In this document: positions 53,531-63,924 of the stretch, in pieces
Numbering within the stretch: the first letter of the stretch is position 1
Layout: each line of letters opens with the position of its first letter
Source: Microvelia longipes
Taxonomy: Eukaryota > Arthropoda > Insecta > Hemiptera > Veliidae
Assembly: GCA_018340805.1 (NCBI GenBank)
Contig: JACMZG010001908.1
Span: 39,314,872 to 39,378,871, forward strand
Direction of reading: 5' to 3'
DNA length: 64,000 bases
Notes under the pieces: model-generated
What the model saw: only the letters and a program-made list of their open reading frames with translations
The model's database searches: none
What the model was told of the DNA's origin: nothing
Made by a program: the position numbers and the translations under genes

Positions 53531-54044
53531 TTCATTTCTCGTGTACAAACAAATGATGCTTGTACATTTTTTTACAAACCCATCTTACTAAAAACAGATT
53601 TTCGTAAAGTATAATGTACAAGATAATCCAGTTATCTGTATCGCATTGCGTGTAACACAGTTTATATTTCATCCGTGTTAACTGTTTTTAAACACCCTCA
53701 AGATATAATAATATCCCATCCACTGCGCCGGAGTCAAACATTAAAAATTCACATAAATCTTAATGTTAAAAACCGCAATCTTCTATTATAATATAACATA
53801 TCACTAATAATTAATTACTTTTAGGATGCATTTACAAATTATTGTGTAAAAATATAAATAATTTAATGACAGCTAATTAATAAGTATGTCAAACAATAAT
53901 TTATAAATTTATGATGAATATATTTTTATATACTCATGCCTAATTAAAAACCATTTTTAGCTTCGGTCTTCTTTGCTCTATAATTTTCTGTTTTAACGTT
54001 TTATTATTATTTTTTTTTTTTATTCAATACTTTTCTATATAAAT

Positions 54045-54190
54045 TTATATTATTATATAAGTGTATGTATATAAATTTATATTATTATATAAGTGTATGC
54101 ATAGAAATTTATATTATTATATAAGTGTATGTATAGAAATTTATATTATTATATACGTGTATGTATAGAAATTTATGTTATTATACTTGT
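54045..54190. repeat. 33-bp tandem repeat, about four copies
   Basis: aaatttatattattatataa followed by gtgtatgtat recurs at about 33-bp spacing. Confidence 0.85.
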
Positions 54191-57100
54191 ATATGCGTAC
54201 AATCCTATAAACAACAACGATACGTAGTTTTGTTTATTATTGTTGTATTTTTATTGTTGTATTTATTTTAGAAACTCCTTTTAACATACTTACATTAAAA
54301 CCAGTAAGTTTAGAAAATATACGTATCTACTTTGATTTTTCAAACTCTAAGAGTAAATCACCACTAAATCACCAATTGCATTAAAAACAAAATAAAATAA
54401 TCTAAACCTAGTTTTGTTTAAATCAGACCAACATTTTGGGCACACTAGTTAAAGATAATGTGATGTCAGCCCCAATCCTGGTTTTTAAAACTTTTAAATC
54501 CCAAGTTAAGCTCAAAACTTAATTACCCGAATTTCAGAAAACCGATTTATAGAGAAACGTTTCTTTTGTTAAGAGATACGCGGCTTATAATTAAATGTTA
54601 TATTTTATATTAACTTAACTCTAATTATCATCCATAATGTAGTCTTCAAATAGACATATAAACATGTATAATTTAACTTTACTTATAAGTATTCAACATA
54701 ATATAAAAAAAAATTATTAAAAATATCTTTTGATTCCATACTTATTTTATTTATATTAATAGTTATTTTTCTATTATTTACCTTCATTGTTTTCACTAAA
54801 TGTAAATAATAATAGAGAATTTCTAAATTCTATATTCATACCTCATATTTATTCCTTGTAACTAACTAATAAAAATTTGTTAATCAATTATACACCCTAT
54901 CATAGAAATATTATTTAAATAGAAAAATTATTTATAATAAATTCTTGAAGCTCACATAAAAACATTTATTCTAAACCACAGAGCTATAAACACATAAATT
55001 ATTTACTAAAAAGTCAAATAGGTAAAAATATGGAAATGAAGAAATAAGTTTAAATTGAAAAAGAATATGAATATAAATCATAGACGTAAAGAAGCTAAAG
55101 AATAAAATAACAATAAATAAATAATAAAGACTAAAAACTGCTACCTGAATCAAACATAACGAACATCTAATAAATTATTATAAATTAAAAGATATATTAA
55201 AAACAATGATCCAAGCTAAATGCTACTGAAGAAGCTCCAAAAAATAAAGATAAGGAAATAAATTAACTAAAAAATATAAAGAAAAAAGAATTAATAGAAA
55301 AAACTAATAGAAGAAAAAAAATAATGATGTAAAGAAATATATAATAAAAGTTTTTATAAGAACAAAGGATCAATTAAAATATAAAGGTTAATCATCATTG
55401 AAATATAATGAAAAGGAAATGGTAATAAACGGTTTTAGATGTAAAAGAGAACAGAAATAAGACAAAGAAAACAAACTAATGAAAGGAATAAAACAGAAGC
55501 TACAAGTTTTAATTTTAATGAATATTCATGAAATTTAAAATAAAAAAGAAGGATATTTTTTTTTGGAAATCCTTAACGAGGGTTAGTGTCCTTTAAAGTT
55601 GGCTTATTACTTTGATTCTACGATGTCTAATTAAAGATTTAGATAAGTTTGCTAAAAAAATTATCTGAGCTATAATTTTAGGGTGGATTTGAATATAGGT
55701 TCGGGAGTTTTGCAACGCCTAGTTGAGTTTGATAAGTACATGGTTGAAAAGTTATTTTTTAGTTTAGAAAAACTTGTTAATAAGTAGTTATTAATGAGCT
55801 TATAACTAAGGAACCACATCTATCTCACACAGTGCTCATCATGTCATTGCGGTGATGATACTATAAACTCATTTAAACTTTATTTTTATTAGTGTCTGTA
55901 TTTTTATTATAATAGAAATGTCACAGAATGAAAAAAAAATAAGTTATTTCATAATTCTTTATTTATTTTGACTTTTAACTTTTTTACATTCAATAAAATT
56001 TTTAATTATTTCTCAGTCGTTAAATAATTATTTTAATATTATGATCTTGTTAAGATAAAATTAAACTTAAGTATTTCTGATGATGACGCACTAATGTTAG
56101 ATAGACTAAGAGCTTATTATATAATGATTCAAAATCATTATATAATTTTTTAATTAGTAACATTAATTATATAATTCATTAACTTCGTTCTTTATTAGCT
56201 CTCATTAGTTACTTTATTTTTATTATCTCTATATTTTTTCTTTAAAAATTTAAGTTTATTTCTTTGAGTTTAATTAGTTATAATGCAGTTTAATAGTATG
56301 TAACGAGTAATAATAAAATGCTAGATATTAAAAGTAATAATAAAGTAGGCAATAAATGAACGATGAATTATGTGGATTAATGATAATTAAGATCACATAA
56401 TTAGTGAGACTTTCCCATAATTGACATTGTTTCGCTAAAAGTGGGGTAAAATTTACCTAAATTATAGCAAAATATTGAACATCTAAGACTTAATTTCATC
56501 TCTAATTTTAAAACAACCACAAGTTCAGTTTCAACTTCGTAGGAGCTTGAATTTATAGTTTAAGTTTATTTCACATATTTTCTACGAGAAATTAGATATT
56601 TTAAAAATTGTATTCAGGTTATACAAGGGATGATTTAAAACGTCAATCGTTTTACATTATGAAGAAGTCATCTTGAGATGACGTCAATGAAAATGATCAT
56701 TGAGAGATCGGATAAAAAATGTGTGAAAGAAACGTCTTACATACTTATGGAAGCTAAAAGTGTCATTCTGTTAAGCAATTTTTAATTCGATAGTAATACA
56801 TCATAGGGTATATTGTAAAAAAATAATACATTTAGATTTTCCTTTGGTCCAAATAATCTCTAATTTTTAAAAGTAAGCTTATATAAACACAAAAAACAAT
56901 AAGAGCTAAAAATCGAATAAGCTTTTGATTAAAGCAGTGAGGCTTATAATAATTTTAGATTGTGTTTTACTATTTAGTATTAATATCTTAAGGTCTGACA
57001 TCCATCGTATTCCAATCAATTCGTTGTCCACAACCAGTATGTGGTTGGTTAGTAAACCCTTGTTTAGTAGGTGTACAACTTTTGCCTAATCTAAATAACT

Positions 57101-57682
57101 ATTTGTAGGTTTTAGGAAAAAAATTATTTACATAACAGTCCAAATATATATTGAAAAAAAAAAATTCCTATCTCTCTCCTTCTTACCCCTTTCCCCCCTT
57201 GTAATATTAAATGTAGCCTAAAACACTGCTAGGTAGAAATTATAAGACTTCCTCTCCGCAGCACAAGGTGTATGCCTTTTAGCTGAAGCAAAGAAAAAAA
57301 GCTTTTTCCGAAGCAACCCTTTTCACATTTTCTGAAAACAGGGCTTCTGACTATCGGAAAAATGAAAAGGAGTGACTCATTGTAAAAGTGTCAATGATGC
57401 ATGCTTAAAATTTCAAGCAAATCAAATTGCATTAGCGTTTTATAATATTATAATTTATTATATTAGCGTCGTAGGCACTATTTACCGAATGTAAAAGATA
57501 ATAATTGTGATTGTTCGAGAACGAGAGAGAGCATTAAAAGAGTAAAGAAGTTCAGATAGAGATAGTCCTACCCTACTGCGTTACCGTTTCACTCCCTCAG
57601 ATTATGTGCTCTAAAAATAAAACTTATAATAATAATAATAAATTAAATAAATATGAAAAAATGAAAATACGTTAATACTGAC

Positions 57683-57981
57683 GTCTACTATCATCTTTAT
57701 CTTTGTCATCACAGTCTGATAGATTAGGCTCGTCGTCATCCTCGGTTTTGTTCTTAGGTTCCCAAGTCATCTTATTCTCTTTCTTTAATCTTCTCCTGGC
57801 ATTAGCAAACCAAGTAGATACTTGTGTTAAAGTCATTTTAGTTATAATAGCTAACATGATTTTCTCTCCTTTTGTTGGATATGGGTTTTTCTTGTGTTCG
57901 TTCAGCCATGCTTTGAGAGTTGCTGTTGATTCTCGGGTGGCGTTTTTCCGCCGGGCTGCCAAATCGTATCCGGCACCGTAT
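57683..57981 (-). CDS. iro: Iroquois homeobox gene, internal coding exon with the TALE homeodomain
   Basis: This exon encodes the DNA-binding part of an Iroquois transcription factor, a nuclear prepattern regulator in insects (notum, dorsal eye, wing veins). It reads one base plus 99 codons plus one base. Residues 8-70 form a 63-residue TALE homeodomain: the three-residue loop extension gives NPYPTKGEK, helix 3 holds [15 protein letters not shown], and homeodomain position 50 is Ala as in the IRO class. The lead-in [19 protein letters not shown] matches the ara/caup type rather than mirror, which has DLNGARRK. An acidic tail rich in D and E follows. The acceptor is TTGCAG just before 57981. 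The preferred donor is GTCAGT after 57683; a second phase-compatible donor, GTAGAC, would end the exon at 57689. Without splicing, a stop follows three codons later. The upstream exon is outside the window. Exon identity is certain and the exact 3' edge is moderately sure. Confidence 0.95.
57771..57959 (-). other. TALE/IRO homeodomain (63 codons)
   Basis: The homeodomain proper lies entirely within one exon with no frameshift or stop. Recognition-helix residues W, F, A and N (WFAN) and the basic run RRRLKKENK are intact, so the DNA-binding domain appears functional. Confidence 0.93.
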
Positions 57982-59070
57982 CTGCAACATTAGAGAAACA
58001 TTAGTCTTCAAACACATAATGTAAGCCACTATTTTACAAAATGGATTATGTAATCTGACAGTAAAATGGTATTTTATTGCTGTGGCAGTTTGTTAAAGAG
58101 CAAGTCAGTAAAAAAATCAATAGCGACTTAATTATTTTCTAAAGCAATAAAAACCCTTAACTGCGCCGTGCTGCGTATACTATTTTCATGGAGAACTACT
58201 ATTCAGAGCATTAATTATTTTGGCCTTAACGATCTGAAATTAATCTATGATGGGCACCTTTGGTCTATAATGAATATGATAATGACTTCTGGAGTCCAAA
58301 ATTAAGGTAGTAAAAACAGTTTGTTTTATTTTCTTAGTAATAATAATAATAATATTTATAATTCCTTCCTGTAAAAATAAAGGAAGAAAGACCAAAGACT
58401 TTCTAAGCAGATAAAAATTTACATACCTAGGCAAATATAATTAATTTTTACCTAAGGCACTTTTAAGAAATTGCACTTTTCAAAAAGCCCTAAAAGGCAA
58501 GAGGGTCCTTGTTCAATGTTTTTAAGCACTAAAGTTGGTGCCTTTCTGCTGGTTAAAAAAATATTTTAACATATTCTTGGAATTTTATAATCATTATAAT
58601 TATGATCATTATTTTATTTTTATAAAGTGAAAAACATTCTAGTAATTATGTTATTTTAAATCTATAATTTTAATAATCTTAGAGAAATCAGATTATTAAT
58701 AAGATACGATGGCATATAACAGTAAAAATATAAATGCATTAGAAAAATAATTTAAATTTAAATTCTGTAATTAGGCAATTAGAGAGCGAATAATCCTTCA
58801 CTGTAATTTATTATTAAGATTTACTATAAAAACATTATGTAATTTATAATGTCTATTAAAAACTAAGTTCAATTCCTTTGAAATGTTAATTCTCCCATTA
58901 AGGTCTCTTAACATAGAGCGTATTTCATAATAATATTTATTTTTGGTTGTTTTGACATATTTTTGGGGCTCGTGCTTTGTTAATTTATTTTAGAAAAAAA
59001 TTAATAACCGATTTAATAAGTACAGCTATTAAATCGGCTGTTACATGCTCATTATCAAATAATATTATCA
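57982..59070 (-). other. Start of the intron upstream of the homeobox exon
   Basis: Follows the acceptor of the homeobox exon on the minus strand. AT-rich; no further exon recognised between here and the window end, so the 5' part of the gene is more than 6 kb away. Confidence 0.6.
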
Positions 59071-59748
59071 AAAATTCTGGCGCGGTGGTCCGCATGTCGG
59101 GCGAATTTCCTTTGGATGCGTGTTTCCGTGCTTTTTACATTATATAAGTTTACAACTTATATACTAAATAAATAATTCCGGCGCGGTGGTCCGCTGTCGG
59201 GCGAATTTCATGTAGAATGCGTGTTTTCGTGCCTAACAACTCATTTCTTGCTTAAGGTTCCGAATCATGCTTTAGAACCTAAGCAGTTACTCAATTGTCA
59301 AGCACTGCTCGTAACTCATTTTGTCTGTATTTTTCAAAGGAAATGCGCATAATTATCCAGTTGGTTGTACAAAACTATGCCTCTAAAATTAGAAGTACGC
59401 ACTATTATTTGCACTAGTTTAAAGGTAAGTTACTTATATTTAGGCTTAGTCAGTCATCTTTAAAGGTTTTAGCGCATTTCCTTTGAAAAATACAGACAAA
59501 ATGAGTTACGAGCAGTGCTTGACAATTGAGTAACTGCTTAGGTTCTAAAGCATGATCCGGAACCTTAAGCAAGAAATGAGTTGTTAAGCACGAAAACACG
59601 CATTCTACATGAAATTCGCCCGACAGCGGACCACCGCGCCGGAATTATTTATTTAGTATATAAGTTGTAAACTTATATAATGTAAAAAGCACGGAAACAC
59701 GCATCCAAAGGAAATTCGCCCGACATGCGGACCACCGCGCCAGAATTA
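59071..59748. mobile_element. Nested inverted-repeat element, about 0.68 kb
   Basis: Arms of about 280 bp flank a short centre (about 59370-59460). Each arm contains two copies, outer and inner, of ggcgcggtggtccgc followed by gtcgggcgaatttc, so the arm itself includes a duplication. Further landmarks: ctcatttcttgcttaaggtt with aaccttaagcaagaaatgag, and aaaggaaatgcgc with gcgcatttccttt. No coding frame. Confidence 0.8.
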
Positions 59749-59794
59749 TTTTCTAGTTGTAAACTTATATTTAGTAAAAAAAACGATAAAAAAT

Positions 59795-59850
59795 GATCGA
59801 CCCTTCCAGGATGTGAACCCAGGTACCCAGCGTTTGAGTGGTCGTATTGA
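59795..59850 (-). other. tRNA-like pol III B-box sequence
   Basis: On the minus strand tgggttcacatcctgg resembles a T-arm/B box, and tggtccggagtc about 40 bases upstream is weakly A-box-like. No full cloverleaf can be drawn by eye. A SINE-type relic is as likely as a tRNA remnant. Confidence 0.2.
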
Positions 59851-60200
59851 CTCCGGACCACTTCCAAACATCTCAGAGGCCCAAAAAACATTGAAAACGA
59901 CACCCTACTCGAAATTTAATTTTCAACGACCGTAATTTTGGTTTTCTATAATTTTTGTGGTTTTTTCGACTTTTTGGTAACTTAAAGTAGTCGTATCGAC
60001 TTCGGACCGGTTTCATTCGATTCAGCGCCCAAATTACATAGAAAACGACACCCTACTCGAAATTTATTTTTTATCGACCTAAATTTTGGTTTTCGATAAT
60101 TTACAATGGTTGTTTCGATTTTTAGGCCACTTAGAGTGGTCGTATCGACTTCGGACCGATTTCATTCGATTTAGCGTCTCAAAAAACATAAATATTGACC
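59838..60200. repeat. 150-bp tandem repeat, about 2.5 copies
   Basis: gtggtcgtatcgacttcgga and variants start at about 59838, 59986 and 60137. Each unit also contains gaaaacgacaccctactcga and tttggttttc. Confidence 0.8.
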
Positions 60201-60403
60201 TTTTTCGCGGCAAGAAATATTAACCCTGAATTTTGCCGATTTTTTGAAAATTTCGCTGAGCAAACCGGGTTAATGACGTCACAAAAACCTGGTTTTCAAT
60301 AGGGTTCGTGTCCTCCCGAAGGTTGATTTTTGTACCAAGTTTGGTTAAAAAATATTAATCCGTTCGAAAGATAGAGTGTTTACAAGAAAGTGTCTAGAAA
60401 TAC

Positions 60404-60426
60404 ATATATATATATATATATATATA
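60404..60426. repeat. (TA)n microsatellite
   Basis: Short TA tract just left of the large palindrome. Confidence 0.9.
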
Positions 60427-60470
60427 ACAAACAATAAGAAAATAGAAAAACAAATCATAAGATTATAAAC

Positions 60471-61702
60471 AACAATTAAAATAACTTACAGATGGTTAAA
60501 AATATAGAAGGAAAGGAAGTACTCGAGCTTTCGCCGTGCGGCTTCGTCAGGAGTGTAGCACGTACTGGAGGTTGAAAAGGGTTGATGTGCGTTCCAAAAG
60601 TAGTGAGACTGCTGCGCGGTGTGGTGGTAAAACTATACACTACCGAACGCTTTCGTTACTATCAAACGATACAGACGCGTGCTACACGTAATAAGGAGGG
60701 TACGGGAAAAATATAAATATTAATAATTAAAACTAAAAAGTATATAAATGTAAATAAAGAATTTAAAAAAAGGAAAGAAAAAAAAATAACAGAGTAAAAT
60801 AAAAACAAACTAATAAGAGAAAAAAAAATAAAATAAAATACAATAAAAATCGAAATACAAAATACTCCTAAAAAAGGGGGGGAAGCTACTATCTCTGATT
60901 GATACCAGGAGGAAGTCGAGATTTCGTTACATATTGGTAAGCGAGCTCCATATTCCTTCTGTCACAATCAGAGGTACCGGTAGGGAGGAGACGAAGTGGG
61001 GACAGTAAAACAAGAATTAAAATCACTGTTATGATACCTAGCATGTATGGCAACAGGAAGAGTGACAGGGTTGTGATTAACCGAATTCGGTTAATCACAA
61101 CCCTGTCACTCTTCCTGTTGCCATACATGCTAGGTATCATAACAGTGATTTTAATTCTTGTTTTACTGTCCGCCCACTTCGTCTCCTCCCTACCGGTACC
61201 TCTGATTGTGACAGAAGGAATATGGAGCTCGCTTACCAATATGTAACGAAATCTCGACTTCCTCCTGGTATCAATCAGAGAGATAGTAGCTTCCCCCCCT
61301 TTTTAGGAGTATTTTGTATTTCGATTTTTATTGTATTTTATTTTATTTATTTTTTCTCTTATTAGTTTGTTTTTATTTTACTCTGTTATTTTTTTTTTCT
61401 TTCCTTTTTAAATTCTTTATTTACATTTATATACTTTTAGTTTTAATTATTAATATTTTATATTTTTCCCGTACCCTCCTTATTACGTGTAGCACGCGTC
61501 TGTATCGTTTGATAGTAACGAAAGCGTTCGTAGTGTATAGTTTTACCACCACACCGCGCAGCAGTCTCACTACTTTTGGAACGCACATCAACCCTTTTCA
61601 ACCTCCAGTACGTGCTACACTCCTGACGAAGCCGCACGGCGAAAGCTCGAGTACTTCCTTTCCTTCTATATTTTTAACCATCTGTAAGTTATTTTAATTG
61701 TT
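60471..61702. mobile_element. Near-perfect 1.2-kb palindrome
   Basis: The two arms, each about 615 bp, are reverse complements with only a few small differences: a one-base gap in ccgaacg versus cgttcg, and a few bases near the two copies of gacgaagtggg. They meet at ggttaatcacaac with gaattc (61083-61088) at the dyad and no spacer. Open frames of 71-127 codons in it are mirror readings of each other and do not look like a known protein. It may be a foldback transposon, two head-to-head copies of one element, or an assembly artefact. Confidence 0.9.
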
Positions 61703-61711
61703 ATATAATAT

Positions 61712-61798
<87 letters not shown>
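61712..61798. repeat. (TA)n microsatellite
   Basis: About 85 bases of TA with TTA breaks, immediately right of the palindrome. Confidence 0.95.
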
Positions 61799-61822
61799 AA
61801 AGTCTCGCGAAACTTATTTTTT

Positions 61823-61885
61823 CGTCATTAGGGACCTCTGAAACGGATTTGTGTCGTGGTCCGAGGTTCGAATTCCGCCATGACG
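61823..61885 (+). other. tRNA-like relic or SINE head
   Basis: Contains ggttcgaattcc, close to the pol III B box, and 5' cgtcat that pairs with 3' atgacg like an acceptor stem. At 63 bases it is too short for a tRNA, and the T stem does not pair well. A small palindrome, gcgaatttccaaaggaaatt, follows at about 61900. Confidence 0.25.
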
Positions 61886-62047
61886 CCTATCCCATTAGGC
61901 GAATTTCCAAAGGAAATTCGCTAAAATGACATATTTTTTTTTAAAAAAAAAGGATAAGAATCTTCATCAGTTAAATTTATACTTATTAATTTTTTTATAT
62001 AAAGCTTAAAAATTAAATATTCCAAGGTTTGTTCCTTAAATTCATTT

Positions 62048-62990
62048 TTACTTTTCATTTATACCGCAGGTATATAGGAAAAGTATTGTGTTTGCACTCA
62101 AAATCCGAAATAGAGATTTTACTTGAATTATCTGTTTCAGCTATTCCAATGGGTTTTACAAAGTTGATGTCTGTACATGTATGTGTGTGTGTGTATGTAA
62201 GTAATTTATCCTTAGTCTCACATTTAAGTTTATAGAATTCACACATTTGTTATAAATTAAAAACAATGACTTTAATTCTATAAGTTATTAAGCTATAAAA
62301 TTAAGCTATGGCCATTTCATGGGTGAAATGGCCATAGCTAAATTTTATAGCTTAATAACTTATAGAATTAAAGTCATTGTTTTTAATTTACAACAAATGT
62401 GTGTGTATGGCAGTTATCGTCGTGGTTTCCAGTATGCTTATGCTAGAGGGTTGGAACTTAAACCTAAACAATCTTTAGGTTTTGTTGAGCTATTTGGAAA
62501 ATATTTGTTTATTAACTGCCAATAATTACTCAGCAAAAATTAAGAAACTTTATGAAAAGCGAAAATACGTTTTGATAAATTTGAGATTTGGCACGTATGT
62601 AGTCATACATAAGACAAACAAATGTGCCAAGTTTCATCTCATTATCAGCATTAATGTAATTTTTATCATATGACTTGTATACGTTTTTTTTAATGCAAAA
62701 AATCGGTAATAATCAAATTCAGCTGAAATTCGAAAGTGTATTTCTTTACTTAATAAATAAGTATACTAAGTTTCGTTCCAATAAGCCTAATCTACGAATT
62801 TTGTTGGATAATAACTATGAAGCAGCATCGACCTAGATCAGTCCATGAATAGGTGACCGCTATGTAAATAAAACGAATGTATATATACTACCTGATGCGG
62901 ACAAGGGAAGCGAGTCCGAAAAAGTAAAAATGAGCTTAGTAAATCCGATGTAGTGAGAAATAGTTCTGAGGTACCCGGGACCCGATTTTT
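62048..62990 (+). mobile_element. Family A repeat, near-full copy with nested palindrome
   Basis: Head tttataccgcaggtatatag and aaagtattgtgtttgcac; body gtgtgtgtgtgtatg, cgtggtttccagtatgctta and ttttgttggataat; tail gaagcgagtccgaaaaag, agttctgaggtacccggg. The palindrome 62240-62403 is inserted into the gtgtgtg region. Confidence 0.7.
62240..62403. mobile_element. Perfect-armed palindrome inserted in family A
   Basis: Arms of about 78 bp with only a few mismatches meet at ggccatttcatgggtgaaat near 62321. Reads as a hairpin insertion. Confidence 0.8.
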
Positions 62991-62999
62991 TAATTAAAT

Positions 63000-63920
63000 A
63001 CTGTAAATTATAACTACAGACTTTGTCAATTTATTTATTTATTTTTATTTGATTTAAAATTAGCAATTTATTAGCAATTTATTTGCGATTAGCTGCTTAT
63101 TTTTTCGTATTTTTGTAATAATTTGCTATATATACATATTTTGTACAAACATACATTTTCAATACTTACACAAGAGTCAAAACAAGATCCTATAACTAAA
63201 ACAAATACAAATTTGAATATTTAATTGCATGATTTAAAAACAGCTATGAAGTTAAATTTCAGAAAAACAAAATCAGTAATATATTAAATATTATAATTTT
63301 TTTTTGCTCTGAAATTTATAACCCGAGTTCATTAAACAAGGCGCGCAATAAACTCTGTATTAGACTAAAGCTATTAAAAGTATTAAATTATCAAAAAAGG
63401 ATGCATAAAATAAATCTTTGTTTAAGACCACTGTTAGATAGAATTTGCCAAGAGTAAAAATTACCTATTATTGGCTTAAGAATACAAATCATAACTTATT
63501 GTCTTAATCCAATTTTTAAGGTATTTATAATCACCAATACTGCAATTATTAGTAGTTGGTATAAAAATAAGAAATTTTGACTCTTTCTAATGTCAATAAT
63601 TAAACTCCAAATCTAGCAAAATAACGTTCTTACACTTTTCTCTAAGATCGTTAAATGCGAGGGGCAAAAAGTATTGTATTTACCTAGAATCCTAAAAGCC
63701 TAACAAAAGTATGCCTTTTAATTTACATTTATTTATTTATTTATTTATTTTATTTTTCAAAATTCGGTGAGTAGCATGAGTAAATTAACGTAATGTTCCA
63801 TTTACACAGAAATATACCCCAAATTTCATTAATTTATGCTTAACATTTCAAATTTAGGAGAAGGAACTTTTAGTCGACCCAGGGTCATACAATCTCCAGT
63901 ATTTTTTCTCAAACCTTTTT
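63000..63920. other. AT-rich interval
   Basis: Only an (ATTT)n tract at about 63727-63752 stands out. Confidence 0.4.
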
Positions 63921-63924
63921 GTTT

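Larger units (their letters stand above)
46354..57682 (-). other. Large intron of the Iroquois gene (about 11.3 kb)
   Basis: This is the interval between the two phase-matched coding exons. It is mostly AT-rich DNA with no convincing exon. It contains an inverted-repeat element (48894-49092), a CTGATGA-hairpin signature (50245-50274), part of a family B repeat (53085-53530) and a 33-bp tandem repeat (54045-54190). Two patches stand out by being less AT-rich: 47500-47780 and 48336-48495. Introns of Iroquois genes are known to hold enhancers, so these patches are candidates, but that is inference. Confidence 0.7.

Noticed and set aside
57683..57981. Assignment to mirror
   Set aside because: The residues before the homeodomain ([21 protein letters not shown]) fit the ara/caup type. 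Mirror has NGARRK and a different serine/threonine pattern here.
57672..58029. Frames in other registers over the homeobox exon
   Set aside because: Shadows of the real minus-strand homeobox frame, with no protein-like motif.
61618..61660. Definite hammerhead ribozyme
   Set aside because: The core boxes and stem II are there, but stems I and III with a UH cleavage site could not be drawn, so it is listed only as a signature worth testing.
60889..61697. Frames of 71-127 codons in the 60.5-61.7 kb region
   Set aside because: They mirror each other because of the palindrome, are hydrophobic or low-complexity in places, and match no family I know.
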